In this document: positions 53,685-62,734 of the stretch, in pieces | How positions within the stretch are numbered: the stretch's first letter is position 1 | How the letters are laid out: each line of letters starts with the position of its first letter | NCBI RefSeq assembly: GCF_023101145.1 | Contig: NZ_CP073714.1 | Location: forward strand, 3,410,001-3,474,000 | Direction: 5' to 3' | Origin: Paenibacillus pabuli | GTDB taxonomy: Bacteria > Bacillota > Bacilli > Paenibacillales > Paenibacillaceae | DNA: 64,000 nucleotides | The notes under the pieces: model-generated | What the model was told of the DNA's origin: nothing | Database searches by the model: none | The model's input: only the letters and a program-made list of their open reading frames with translations | Program-made: the position numbers and the translations under genes

Positions 53685-55580
53685 TTAAGATGCCCCATAT
53701 TTTCTTCTATAGTGACTTAACGTGAGTAGAGGCCAAATATATGTATAGCTGTGATAGTTAGAATAGAAGTTACCGGGTAGACCAGCACCTGTTGGATAAG
53801 AGGTTCTCCAATCGTTTACCTGCATGGATTCAATAAGCCTTAGAATACCTTTATTTATTTCGGGTGTGGGTTTGGGTTGGACTGCGATAAGTGCGTCAAG
53901 TGCCCAGGCGGTTTGGGAGGGGGTGCTTTCCCCTAGTGGCACATAGTGCAGGAGACGGTCACTCTGACAGGATTCTCCCCATCCACCGTCGGAGTTCTGA
54001 ATGCTTAAGAGCCATTCGGTTCCTTTTTGCACTGTATCATGGCTTGCAGGCAGCCCGACAGCTATAAGACCGGTTAGTGCAGCCCAAGTGCCGTAGATAT
54101 AACATACCCCCCATCTTCCGTACCATGAGCCATCCTTCTCCTGGTTACGAATGAGCCATTTCGTACCGCGGTTGATCCATTCATGCCTGGTATCAAGCCC
54201 GGCAAAGTTTCCGAGGTACTCCAGGGTACGCCCCGTTAAGTCAGCCTCCGAAGGGTCTGTAGCCGCAGATTTGGCACCATCGATGGCGAGCCAGGTGAGC
54301 ATCTCCTTGTTTGTATTTTTTTCAAATGCTGGCCAACCACCGTCTTTATTTTGCATCGACAGAACCCAATTCAGCCCGCGATTCCAGGATTCCTGAAATG
54401 GTGGAAGAGTGGTGGACAAGCTTCGGATTGCCCGTAAAGCTGCTGTTGTATCATCCACATCTGGATTGATTGTATTCGATTCCGAAAATCCCCATCCTCC
54501 AGGGACTGTGTTCGGATTATGGATGCTCCAGTCGGCTGTTTTATCTTGCTGACGGGAGAGCAAATAGGAGGCCGCGCGTTGAATAGCATTATGGTCATCA
54601 GTAATGGAAGCCTCCTGTAATGCGTAAGTGATCAGGGCCGTATCCCATACGGTGGATGGGGAGTTTTGGATCGTTGTTTTACCTTCAGAAGAACGGCACT
54701 GCATTGCAGTGAGTCCGGAGATGGCTTTTGTAATCAGAGGATGCTGCTTATCATATTTTAGGGCCAGTAGGGCAAAAATCATGAGAATTGTACTGCTGGC
54801 ATAGCTGTATAATGTGCCATCAGACTCAATTCGCTCTATCATGAACTGTTCCGCGCGGCTCCTCGCCGTTTCGTGGATGTGGCGAGGATTGCCAAGGAGT
54901 CTGTTTCTCCCGCTTAGAATATCGTCCTGCATTTCCTGATATTCTTTGGAATTTGGCTTATCTTCAATATTTCGTAAGTCGGTCAGATCAGACAGATCGG
55001 GAGCATGGGGTACTGTGAGGGCGAAGCGCAGGTCTGCCATAATGAGCATCGGGGTCAGATGAACTCTGGAATAACCGGAAAATTCAAAATAATTGATGGG
55101 AAAATAGGTAGGGAACATCAGTATCTCCAGGGGGATCATAGAGATGGATAAGGGCCATTTCATTTGTCCGGTAGCGGCAAGTATGGCTTTGGTCAAAATG
55201 CTGGTAACTTTTCCGATCCCTCCTTTGGACTGAATATAGTGTTTGGCTCGCTGAATTGGCTCGTCCGTACGCTGGCTGTACCCGGAGTAAAGCAGGGCGT
55301 AATAGGCTTCAACCGATGCGGATAAATTTCCATCCTCTTCATCGGGGTACAATCTCCAGCATCCATCCTGTTGTTGTTTGAGAAGAATACGATCATGCAG
55401 CTGCCGGATCAGTGCTTCATTTTGAACGTCCAATATCCGAAAGAGAATGATGACATAAGCATCAATTACCGTACCGTTCTCAAAACAAAAATGCCAGGAA
55501 CCGTCTCGTTGTTGCCGGTGAAGCAAGGAAGTCGTCATCCGGCTTATTTCCTCATCAATTGCGCTTAGTACATGGCTCAT
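53685..55580 (-). CDS. sqhC: Sporulenol synthase (squalene-hopene cyclase family)
   Basis: 631 residues, the length of Bacillus SqhC. The protonating motif DVDD is at 374-377, the same numbers as in Alicyclobacillus squalene-hopene cyclase, and many QW repeats follow (for example NKDGGWPAF, EKDGSWYGRWG, NSDGGWGES). It cyclises a linear C35 or C30 terpene; in Bacillus the product of SqhC is sporulenol, made in sporulation and linked to oxidative resistance of spores. Squalene-hopene cyclase activity is an alternative. It lies between two secreted glucanases on the opposite strand and is not part of their pathway. Confidence 0.9.
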   Translation of the reverse strand: MSHVLSAIDEEISRMTTSLLHRQQRDGSWHFCFENGTVIDAYVIILFRILDVQNEALIRQLHDRILLKQQQDGCWRLYPDEEDGNLSASVEAYYALLYSGYSQRTDEPIQRAKHYIQSKGGIGKVTSILTKAILAATGQMKWPLSISMIPLEILMFPTYFPINYFEFSGYSRVHLTPMLIMADLRFALTVPHAPDLSDLTDLRNIEDKPNSKEYQEMQDDILSGRNRLLGNPRHIHETARSRAEQFMIERIESDGTLYSYASSTILMIFALLALKYDKQHPLITKAISGLTAMQCRSSEGKTTIQNSPSTVWDTALITYALQEASITDDHNAIQRAASYLLSRQQDKTADWSIHNPNTVPGGWGFSESNTINPDVDDTTAALRAIRSLSTTLPPFQESWNRGLNWVLSMQNKDGGWPAFEKNTNKEMLTWLAIDGAKSAATDPSEADLTGRTLEYLGNFAGLDTRHEWINRGTKWLIRNQEKDGSWYGRWGVCYIYGTWAALTGLIAVGLPASHDTVQKGTEWLLSIQNSDGGWGESCQSDRLLHYVPLGESTPSQTAWALDALIAVQPKPTPEINKGILRLIESMQVNDWRTSYPTGAGLPGNFYSNYHSYTYIWPLLTLSHYRRKYGAS

Positions 55581-55716
55581 TCCGGGTTACCTCCAGAGAA
55601 CGTCATTTTTGTATTATATGATGGATAACAGGGGGAAATGAGGAAAAGCATGAGTGTGAAATCGATTCAACTTCTGGACTATTTGCAAAATAAAATAAAA
55701 AAGATGAATTTTATTG

Positions 55717-55745
55717 TTGAAATTTTTACCAATAAAGTGTATAAA
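55717..55745 (+). promoter_or_regulatory. Sigma-A promoter of the GH30 gene
   Basis: TTGAAA at 55717-55722 and TATAAA at 55740-55745 are 17 bp apart. The predicted start, near 55752, gives a leader of about 180 bases. Confidence 0.65.
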
Positions 55746-55751
55746 TATCTT

Positions 55752-55765
55752 TGTTAACGCTTACA
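55752..55765 (+). promoter_or_regulatory. cre-like site at the GH30 transcription start
   Basis: TGTTAACGCTTACA matches the CcpA consensus TGWNANCGNTNNCA at all 14 positions. Its place at the predicted start would give catabolite repression by blocking initiation. Confidence 0.65.
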
Positions 55766-55800
55766 AGATTTTGATCTATATCATTTTTCGATACCCTTCA

Positions 55801-55830
55801 AAAAGGAGGTGTAAGTATTAAGACATGTGA
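55801..55830 (+). promoter_or_regulatory. Isolated Shine-Dalgarno-like element in the GH30 leader
   Basis: AAAAGGAGGTG lies 120 bases before the gene with no usable reading frame; 14 bases on is an ATG directly followed by TGA. This may be a ribosome standby or mRNA-stabilising element comparable to STAB-SD leaders. Confidence 0.35.
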
Positions 55831-55858
55831 CAACTGAAAAACAGACTTTATGTTTTTG

Positions 55859-55880
55859 AAAATGAAATCGATTTCATTTT
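55859..55880 (+). promoter_or_regulatory. 22-bp perfect palindrome before the GH30 gene (cre/LacI-type operator)
   Basis: AAAATGAAATC and GATTTCATTTT are exact complements with a central CG. The core TGAAATCGATTTCA also fits the CcpA consensus at 14 of 14. Perfect symmetry suggests a LacI-family repressor site, either CcpA or a local sugar regulator, acting as roadblock. Confidence 0.6.
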
Positions 55881-55934
55881 GTGGTGATTGATATTTGATT
55901 GTTCAAATTACAATAAATCAAAGGAGATATGTCA

Positions 55935-57446
55935 ATGAAGATATGGAAAAAGAGTGCGTTAGTGTTGCTGTCCACTTTTCTGGTAACTGCGGGTTCATAT
56001 GGTTCATATATACCCAAGACTGCGCATGCAGCGGGCGAACAGGTGGAGGTATGGATTTCAACTTCAGATCCCAATTCCGAACCAGCAGTAGGCCTCAGAA
56101 CAGATGCCAGACTCACCAAGATTGCCTCCAAAAACTTCAGCAGCAATTCAGGCAATGCGGATGTGACTATTACCGTCAACGAAAACAAAACGTACCAGCA
56201 AATGGATGGTTTTGGCGTGTCTTTAACGGATGCCTCTGCATGGCTCATGAACTTCAAGCTGGATAACAACAAGCGTGCAGAAGTGATGGAGAAGCTGTTT
56301 GGCAACACAGGAATAGGTCTTAGTTTATTGAGACAACCGATCGGCAGCTCCGATTTTGCCTGGGCCGCCTACACCTATGCCGATACACCAAATGATACTT
56401 CACTCAGCCAATTTACGATTGATCGGGACAAGGCTTACATCCTGCCCATGGTCAAAGCTGCAATTGCCAAGAATCCTAATATCAAAGTAATGGGTTCCCC
56501 ATGGAGTGCGCCTGCCTGGATGAAATATTCCAACAATCTGAACGGCGGCAAACTAAAAGCAGAGCACTACGGCACATATGCGAATTATTTCAAAAAGTAC
56601 ATTGAAGCTTACCAGGCTGAAGGTGTACCCATCTACGCTGTTACGTTGCAAAACGAGCCAATGTACGAGCCATCCCATTATCCTTCCATGGGTATGAATG
56701 TACAGGATCAGACGGGCTTTATCGGCGATTATCTCGGACCAACACTCAGAAATGCCGGAATCAACACCAAAATTATTGCATTTGACCATAACTTCCTGGA
56801 TTGGAGCTTCCCGAACCAAGTCGTCACAAATCTGAAGAACGCAGGCAAGGGCAGCTACGTATCAGGTAGCGCATTCCACCATTACGACAGTGGGGACGGA
56901 TCAACAATGACCTCTATGCATAACAGTCATCCGGACAAGGAAGTTTGGTTTACGGAGGGTGGTTTCGGCAACTGGAATGATCCGCAGAATGGTACTTCAT
57001 CAGGCTTCGATAATATGATGAACGAGTTCATTAATATTACGAGAAACTGGTCTAAATCCATCATTCTCTGGAATGCTGCTCTGGATCAAAAAGACGGTCC
57101 AGCCTTGCTTTCACCGAACAATACCAATAAAGGCATGATCACCATCCGCAACTCGGACAACCGTAATGATGCTCCTGAAAATAATGTGACGTATCACAAA
57201 CAATATTATTTGCTCGGTCACTTTAGCAAATTTGTAGTGCCTAATGCATATCGCATTGACAGTAACACGGGATCTGAAGTTAAAAATGTGGCTTTCCGCA
57301 ATCCGGACGGTTCCAAAGTCGTTGTCGCCTACAACTCTTCCAGTTCCTCGAAAAATGTGAAGATTCAATGGGGCAGCCAAAGCTTTGTTGTTACTATTCC
57401 AGGCAAGTCTGCCATGACGTATAAATGGTATGGAAATGTTTCATAA
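55935..57446 (+). CDS. Secreted GH30 glycosidase, probable endo-beta-1,6-glucanase
   Basis: 503 residues. A signal peptide ends near AHAA (about 34). The TIM barrel with side beta domain is GH30: GFGVSLTDASAWL, MGSPWSAPAWMKYS, acid/base E241 in TLQNEPMYEP, nucleophile E341 in WFTEGGFGNW. The pattern fits the GH30 subfamily with bacterial and fungal beta-1,6-glucanases; glucosylceramidase or beta-xylosidase activity is less likely but not excluded. ATG 55935 is 8 bases after AAGGAG; the ATG at 55929 is too close. It is preceded by a promoter, two cre-like sites and an orphan ribosome site, so it seems tightly controlled. Confidence 0.88.
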   Translation: MKIWKKSALVLLSTFLVTAGSYGSYIPKTAHAAGEQVEVWISTSDPNSEPAVGLRTDARLTKIASKNFSSNSGNADVTITVNENKTYQQMDGFGVSLTDASAWLMNFKLDNNKRAEVMEKLFGNTGIGLSLLRQPIGSSDFAWAAYTYADTPNDTSLSQFTIDRDKAYILPMVKAAIAKNPNIKVMGSPWSAPAWMKYSNNLNGGKLKAEHYGTYANYFKKYIEAYQAEGVPIYAVTLQNEPMYEPSHYPSMGMNVQDQTGFIGDYLGPTLRNAGINTKIIAFDHNFLDWSFPNQVVTNLKNAGKGSYVSGSAFHHYDSGDGSTMTSMHNSHPDKEVWFTEGGFGNWNDPQNGTSSGFDNMMNEFINITRNWSKSIILWNAALDQKDGPALLSPNNTNKGMITIRNSDNRNDAPENNVTYHKQYYLLGHFSKFVVPNAYRIDSNTGSEVKNVAFRNPDGSKVVVAYNSSSSSKNVKIQWGSQSFVVTIPGKSAMTYKWYGNVS

Positions 57447-57491
57447 GGGAAAACGGGAAAGCTGATTCCGATTCCTTACCCAGCAAGCCAG

Positions 57492-57518
57492 GGGCCGCGA
57501 GTAATCGCGGCTCTTTTA
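57492..57518 (+). terminator. Rho-independent terminator after the GH30 gene
   Basis: GGGCCGCG pairs with CGCGGCTC (one G-T) around a 6-base loop, followed by TTTT. Confidence 0.8.
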
Positions 57519-57636
57519 ATATGTTTTTTTTTTGAATATCATCCATCCTATACATTACTTGTGAATTTTACATATTCAAGGATTTTACAATTTTGATATT
57601 ATGATTATTTAGTTTAACTATCCTCTTACATTGGGT

Positions 57637-57645
57637 TGATATACT
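57637..57645 (+). promoter_or_regulatory. Extended -10 promoter of the SLH-DUF2252 gene
   Basis: TG-A-TATACT is an extended -10 box; no good -35 accompanies it. The start of transcription would be about 30 bases before TTG 57682. Confidence 0.4.
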
Positions 57646-57681
57646 AGCCTGAGCTTTTATATGGGAGAGGGGTTACACAAC

Positions 57682-60600
57682 TTGAAAGACATCAATAAGC
57701 GCTGGATGGCGATCGTCCTTTCGACAGTCATGATTGTTCAATCATTCTGGACATTTGCAGGCATAGGATACGCAGCAGCATCACAAGATCTTAACACTAG
57801 TAATCTGGCGAAAAACGTGGTCATCAGCCAATTTTACGGAGGTAAGAAAGACGACGTAGTCGACGTGTATGGCAACGACTTTGTAGAACTGTATAATCCG
57901 ACAGCTGAACCTGTTTCGCTGAACGACTGGTCCATACAATTTGCGGATACCCAAAAGAATAATTGGAAAATAGCTCTGCTGGGTACAACGACTGCCCAGA
58001 TTCCGGCATATGGCTATTATCTGATTGCGCTTGGCAGCAATGGTAATGTTGGAGAGCAGCTTCCACAGCCGGATGCCAGCGAAACTTCATTCAAACTGGA
58101 TAATAACAGTGGAAAGCTGGTCTTGTTGAATACAACACAATTGTTGTCGGCGAGCGATCCGATGGCTGATGTTTTACAGGAACATGTGGTTGATTTTGTT
58201 GGATATGATGCGGATGCTTATTGGGGAAGTCCGGCTCCACAAGCGGGGAAGAAAAACACAATGCAACGACTGGTGTTCGATCCGATGAACCCGGAGAAAA
58301 AAGCTACAGCAGCGGCGTTTCCGAATCGGGGCAATAACTGGGACACCCGAAATAACGGAAATGACTTTGAGAAAATCGCAGGCGCGAAGGCTCGCAATTC
58401 AAGCACAACTTCCGCCTATGTCATTCTGAAAAGCAATCAACGTATAGAGATGCAGTCTGCTTCGAGTGTGGATGCTGTACATAACAAAATTACGTTGAAT
58501 GCATTTGGTGGTTTGGTTAAACAAGGACCATGGACATCCAATGATTTCAGTGTGCTGGGCCTCCCGGCAGGATTCTCTGCTGAAGCCAGTGCGAGCGGTG
58601 ATCAGATCGAAGTGACCATCACTGGAGACGGTACCGGGAATGTGGTTTCAGAAAGCCTTCTGACATTTGAGATTCATCCTGATGCGTGGGATCAAGTACA
58701 CAAACCCACCTCATCCTTAACGGTGTATCAAGGGAGCAATACGATAACATTGGCTCCATTCACACCTTCCAATAAGATTGTAGCGACATTGGACTCCTCA
58801 TCGTCCAACATTCGTATGAACAGTGCGAAGGACTTGAATACCACGATCCAACTCAATCTTAGCGCCGGTGTTCCCGTGAACGGGACACTGGACTCGAATG
58901 CTTACAGTGTGACGGGACTCCCTGAAGGAAACTGGAACATCAAGGGTGAGGGCCGTAGCAGTGATCACACGATTACGCTTTCCATTTCGGGTACATCCGC
59001 TTCCGCTGTCATGAACACGGTCATGCTGAATGTGACGTTAATGGCTGAGGCTGTGCAGGATACAGACTGGCTGGCTTCGGAAGAGATCAGCGCCCGCCTG
59101 CTTCGGTATAGTCAATCGGTTCTTACGGATGAGAATCGAAAACATGTCGTTGAAGACAGCATTATAGCGGACAATACAGGTTTTAATGACTCTGCTACCA
59201 AAGAATATAAATATGGAAGTGATGCAATGGGAGCGAACGAATATACTTTCCTGCGCGGAACAAATTCCTTATTTAGGGCTGATCGTGCAGCGGGCCTTAT
59301 TCCTTCTCCGAATGCAGTAATTCCAGGTTGGAATGAGAAGGATATCCTTACTTACACACAAGGGGATGCCCATATTCAGAATGTGGGAACTTTTAACGAT
59401 AGTACCAATCAAATGGTGTTTAGTCTGAACGATGTGGATTCTTCCGGAATCGGCAGCTTTTATGATGATCTGATTCGTTTTGTTACAAGTATTTACGTAG
59501 TCAAATACGAGAAAGACAGCTCTGCCATTGCCAATTTGCAGGATGCCGATTTCCGGGAAGCATCGAGCGTTTTCCTGGAGACCTACAAGGATACTCTGAT
59601 CAAGATTAATAGCGAGATAAGTTCCAAAAACACCAAGTTGACCAAAAGCAATGTAACGCCGTATACGAAAGAGGTCATGGACAAAGTCTCCAAAGTATCT
59701 TATGAGGAAGCATTGCAAAAATTGCTCGGCAAGCGGGCGCTTGATGGAAAATTAAACATCGCTGGCAATTCCGATAAGTTTGAATCCGCGACGGATGCGG
59801 AGAAATCTTCTCTGCAAGCCGCTTGGGAAGCATACAAATTGCAAGTCAGAAGCCATTTCCCGACCTTGAGTGACGAGGAATTCAATGCTTACTTTAAGAT
59901 AAAGGATATTGTACGCAGAATTCGTCAGGGAATTGGCAGTATTGGGGTTGAACGCTACAATGTGCTAATCGAAGGAGAAAGTGAGGCTAATACGGATGAT
60001 ATTCTGCTCGATGTGAAAGAGCAAACAAGGGACGCTCATTTATCGAAAGATGCCTATCTTAAAACTTCAGTTGATCCCGATTCTTATCTGGGTGTACTCG
60101 AAGCAATGAATCGCTCCTATCTGATCAGGGAAGTCTCGCCTTTTAAAGGGGATTACACAGATAAACCATTTAAGAACAAGGAAGAGCTGGAGCAGTACTT
60201 GATCGATGCGGCCAAGGCTTACGCTTACGCAAGCTCGCGCTTGGACAAGGTATCCGATGAGTTGAACTACCGTTTCGAAGAACGTTTTGTAACAAATATT
60301 GTACCCGTCTGGGAGGATCTGCAGAATTTTATTCTTAATGCAGCGGAGGATTACTCCCATCAGGTTGCAGCGGATTTTGCACTTGTGAAGGAGGATATGC
60401 GAACCGGGAAGCTGATCGACGTTTCTACACTGAATGAATTATCCGTTGATCAAGGTTCTCTGAATCCAGCATTTAATCCTGCAATTACGGCGTACAGTCT
60501 GAATGTTGGACAAGCTGTAGATTCCATCCGTATTACGGCGAAGGCTACGGATAGTCAGGCGACTTTGTCAGCCAAAGGTGAGCCTTATGTAAACGGAATA

Positions 60601-61752
60601 AGCCAATCGTATGAGTTATCTGTTGGAAAAAATGTAATTCCAATTACGGTGCAGGCACGTAATGGATCAAGCAAGACTTACAGTGTAACTGTCGTCAGAG
60701 CAGGAGATTCCACCTCGGTTCCACCAACGTCTTCGACTCCTTCAACTCCTTCAAATCCAACTGGAGGAACGAATGGTGATCAAACGGGTACTCCTACCAA
60801 CAGTGGAACGATCACTGCGAATGGTGGATCGTTGAGTCTGGGCGGTGTCAAAATCAATGTGCCAGCCGGATCGATGGAGAGCAGCGTTATTTCCGTAAAT
60901 AAAGTAAGCCAAACGTCGAATCTGTTCACCGATTCCACATTGAAACTGCTCGGTGATGTCTATGAGATTACGGCAAGCAAGAGCGAGGATTTCACTAAGC
61001 CTGTGACTGTCACCTTACCATTTGACAAGAACAAAGTGGACTTTGATAAATCAGCAGTGGGATTGTATTGGTTCAACGAGCAGGCCAAAAAGTGGGTTGC
61101 ACTTGATAATTTGAAAGTGGATCAAATGAATGGGACTGTATCGGGAACCATTGATCATTTCACCACGTTTGCTGTTCTGGTATCCGATAAAACGGTAACA
61201 CCAACGCCAGCGCCGGGAGGAACCAAAAACTTCACGGATCTCGAAGGACATTGGGCATCCGGAAGTATTATGGATCTGGTTGAACTTGGTGTGATCCAAG
61301 GTTATCCGGACAACAGCTTCAGACCGGATAATAAAATTACTAGAGCCGAATTTGTTACTCTTGTCGTTAAGGCTTTACATTTACAAGGCTCTGTTGACAA
61401 AGGATTTGCAGATACCACATCGCATTGGGCGCAAGTCGCGATTTCCACTGCGGCAAGTATGGGCATTGTGAATGGATATAGTGATAACACCTTTGGTCCA
61501 GATGAATTGGTGACCCGCGAGCAGATTGCCACAATGGTCGTTCGTGCAGCGCAGATCGCTGATTCAGACAGTAATATCAGCTTCTCCGATGTCAATGAAA
61601 TCTCTGATTGGGCACGTTCATCACTTACTGCGGCCATTACCAATGGACTTGTTAACGGTTATCCAGACGGAACATTAAAACCGAAAGGTAATACAACTCG
61701 TGCAGAAGCGGCTACACTTATCCAAAGAGCTATTCAATTAACAAAAAATTAA
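57682..61752 (+). CDS. SLH-anchored surface protein with lamin-tail and DUF2252 (kinase-like) domains
   Basis: 1356 residues from TTG 57682 (GAGAGGGG 9 bases upstream; the ATG at 57661 has no ribosome site). Order: signal peptide (cut near YAAA), lamin-tail domain (about 45-180, NDFVELYNP), beta-sandwich region (about 240-480), DUF2252 (about 505-910), cadherin-like beta domain (about 915-1010), ZU5-like domain (about 1040-1165), three SLH repeats (about 1180-1356). DUF2252 shows TFLRGTNSL, G-D562-A-H564-I-Q-N567, LND584VD586, then G750IGSIG and K779 in DVKEQ. These resemble catalytic-loop, metal-binding, glycine-loop and lysine motifs of kinase-like folds. The SLH repeats fix it to wall polymer. 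Function unknown. Confidence 0.85.
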   Translation: MKDINKRWMAIVLSTVMIVQSFWTFAGIGYAAASQDLNTSNLAKNVVISQFYGGKKDDVVDVYGNDFVELYNPTAEPVSLNDWSIQFADTQKNNWKIALLGTTTAQIPAYGYYLIALGSNGNVGEQLPQPDASETSFKLDNNSGKLVLLNTTQLLSASDPMADVLQEHVVDFVGYDADAYWGSPAPQAGKKNTMQRLVFDPMNPEKKATAAAFPNRGNNWDTRNNGNDFEKIAGAKARNSSTTSAYVILKSNQRIEMQSASSVDAVHNKITLNAFGGLVKQGPWTSNDFSVLGLPAGFSAEASASGDQIEVTITGDGTGNVVSESLLTFEIHPDAWDQVHKPTSSLTVYQGSNTITLAPFTPSNKIVATLDSSSSNIRMNSAKDLNTTIQLNLSAGVPVNGTLDSNAYSVTGLPEGNWNIKGEGRSSDHTITLSISGTSASAVMNTVMLNVTLMAEAVQDTDWLASEEISARLLRYSQSVLTDENRKHVVEDSIIADNTGFNDSATKEYKYGSDAMGANEYTFLRGTNSLFRADRAAGLIPSPNAVIPGWNEKDILTYTQGDAHIQNVGTFNDSTNQMVFSLNDVDSSGIGSFYDDLIRFVTSIYVVKYEKDSSAIANLQDADFREASSVFLETYKDTLIKINSEISSKNTKLTKSNVTPYTKEVMDKVSKVSYEEALQKLLGKRALDGKLNIAGNSDKFESATDAEKSSLQAAWEAYKLQVRSHFPTLSDEEFNAYFKIKDIVRRIRQGIGSIGVERYNVLIEGESEANTDDILLDVKEQTRDAHLSKDAYLKTSVDPDSYLGVLEAMNRSYLIREVSPFKGDYTDKPFKNKEELEQYLIDAAKAYAYASSRLDKVSDELNYRFEERFVTNIVPVWEDLQNFILNAAEDYSHQVAADFALVKEDMRTGKLIDVSTLNELSVDQGSLNPAFNPAITAYSLNVGQAVDSIRITAKATDSQATLSAKGEPYVNGISQSYELSVGKNVIPITVQARNGSSKTYSVTVVRAGDSTSVPPTSSTPSTPSNPTGGTNGDQTGTPTNSGTITANGGSLSLGGVKINVPAGSMESSVISVNKVSQTSNLFTDSTLKLLGDVYEITASKSEDFTKPVTVTLPFDKNKVDFDKSAVGLYWFNEQAKKWVALDNLKVDQMNGTVSGTIDHFTTFAVLVSDKTVTPTPAPGGTKNFTDLEGHWASGSIMDLVELGVIQGYPDNSFRPDNKITRAEFVTLVVKALHLQGSVDKGFADTTSHWAQVAISTAASMGIVNGYSDNTFGPDELVTREQIATMVVRAAQIADSDSNISFSDVNEISDWARSSLTAAITNGLVNGYPDGTLKPKGNTTRAEAATLIQRAIQLTKN

Positions 61753-61775
61753 TAAAATAAATCCAAGATTTCAGA

Positions 61776-61825
61776 AAGGCTGCTCTCCAGCAAGTTTAAC
61801 TTGTTAGGAAGCAGCCTTATTGTAT
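61776..61825. terminator. Hairpin between the SLH and OsmC-like genes
   Basis: AAGGCTGCT pairs with AGCAGCCTT; an inner CAAGTT/AACTTG stem extends it. T residues flank both sides, so it may stop both converging transcripts, but neither T tract is strong. Confidence 0.6.
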
Positions 61826-61859
61826 TCTTTGTATCTTTTTGTTTCTGGTTCATTCGTTT

Positions 61860-62318
61860 TTACAACGATATACCATTTTCGATAATGACGCGATTGAGCT
61901 TGGTATTCACCGGATTGGAAATCGTATCCCCCACAGGACATTTACTTTCTAGAAATTCTACAAATGATTCAACTTTTTCTTTAGATGAGCTGGTTTTAAT
62001 ATAGAATGTGTATCGAATATCGGAATAACCGGGACGTACATCGGCTCGGTTAAAAAATCCGTCAAGATCCAGGTCACCTTCAACATCAACTCTAAAATCA
62101 TCAAGTACAACATCAAATTTCGAGGCATAGACCCGGGCCACAATGGATTGACATGCGCCAAGGGAGGCAAGTAAAGCTTCTACAGGATTCATTCCCGTGT
62201 CCGTACCCCCGAGGTTTGTTGGCTCATCGATGATCAGTTCGAATTGTCTTGCTTTGGTGATCACTTGAACCCCATCTTGCAGATGGGCAGTAGCTTTGAA
62301 AGTCTGAACATTAGCCAT
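61860..62318 (-). CDS. OsmC/Ohr-family protein
   Basis: 152 residues from ATG 62318 (AAAGGGG 9 bases upstream); earlier in-frame codons up to 62387 lack a site. The two family cysteines are present: C56 in SLGACQSIV and C127 in SKCPVGDTI, which reduce organic or fatty-acid hydroperoxides. The N-terminal motif TDTGMNPVEALLASLG is typical of the OsmC/YhfA branch more than of Ohr. It stands alone, convergent with the SLH gene, and is divergent from the guanidine riboswitch operon. Confidence 0.9.
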   Translation of the reverse strand: MANVQTFKATAHLQDGVQVITKARQFELIIDEPTNLGGTDTGMNPVEALLASLGACQSIVARVYASKFDVVLDDFRVDVEGDLDLDGFFNRADVRPGYSDIRYTFYIKTSSSKEKVESFVEFLESKCPVGDTISNPVNTKLNRVIIENGISL

Positions 62319-62488
62319 CCGATACATCCCCTTTACAAAACATTGTATGTAACTTGGTTTAGTATGGATTATAGTTCCGTGAATCACAAGCTGTCAATAT
62401 AAGGATGGGAAAAGAATTAGGCTACATCCGCAGCATCAGCTGACTCAGCCAGGAGGAACCCCCGCTTAAATAAAAATTCGTTAAAGGG

Positions 62489-62516
62489 TTGCCAATCAAA
62501 AAGAATTGTGTATAAT
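62489..62516 (+). promoter_or_regulatory. Sigma-A promoter of the guanidine exporter operon
   Basis: TTGCCA at 62489 and TATAAT at 62511 are separated by 16 bp, placing the start near 62523, just before the riboswitch. Confidence 0.75.
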
Positions 62517-62539
62517 TGGAGTCACATCAGAATACTCAA

Positions 62540-62674
62540 ATGTTTTCTAGGGTTCCGCGACTGTTAATGTCGGTCTGGTCCGAGAGAAAACTCACAGCCT
62601 GTTGGTTGTGTCACGGAGGGACAAAAGCCTGGGAGATGAACTGCTTTATGCAGTTTGTTTCCCGGGCTTTTTTT
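62540..62674 (+). ncRNA. Guanidine-I (ykkC) riboswitch with terminator
   Basis: The aptamer has the conserved ykkC segments in order: CTAGGGTTCCG (62548), GGTCTGGTCCGAGAG (62572) and ACGGAGGGACAAAAGCC (62613). The last overlaps the 5' arm of a terminator in which AAGCCTGGGA pairs with TTCCCGGGCTT, followed by a T tract ending near 62674. Guanidine binding stabilises the aptamer, prevents the terminator and lets the exporter genes be transcribed. Confidence 0.95.
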
Positions 62675-62734
62675 ATTTTGGCTTCATGTAACTAATAATA
62701 CACGTAGCAAAATTTGATAAGGAGTGTGGCAGAG

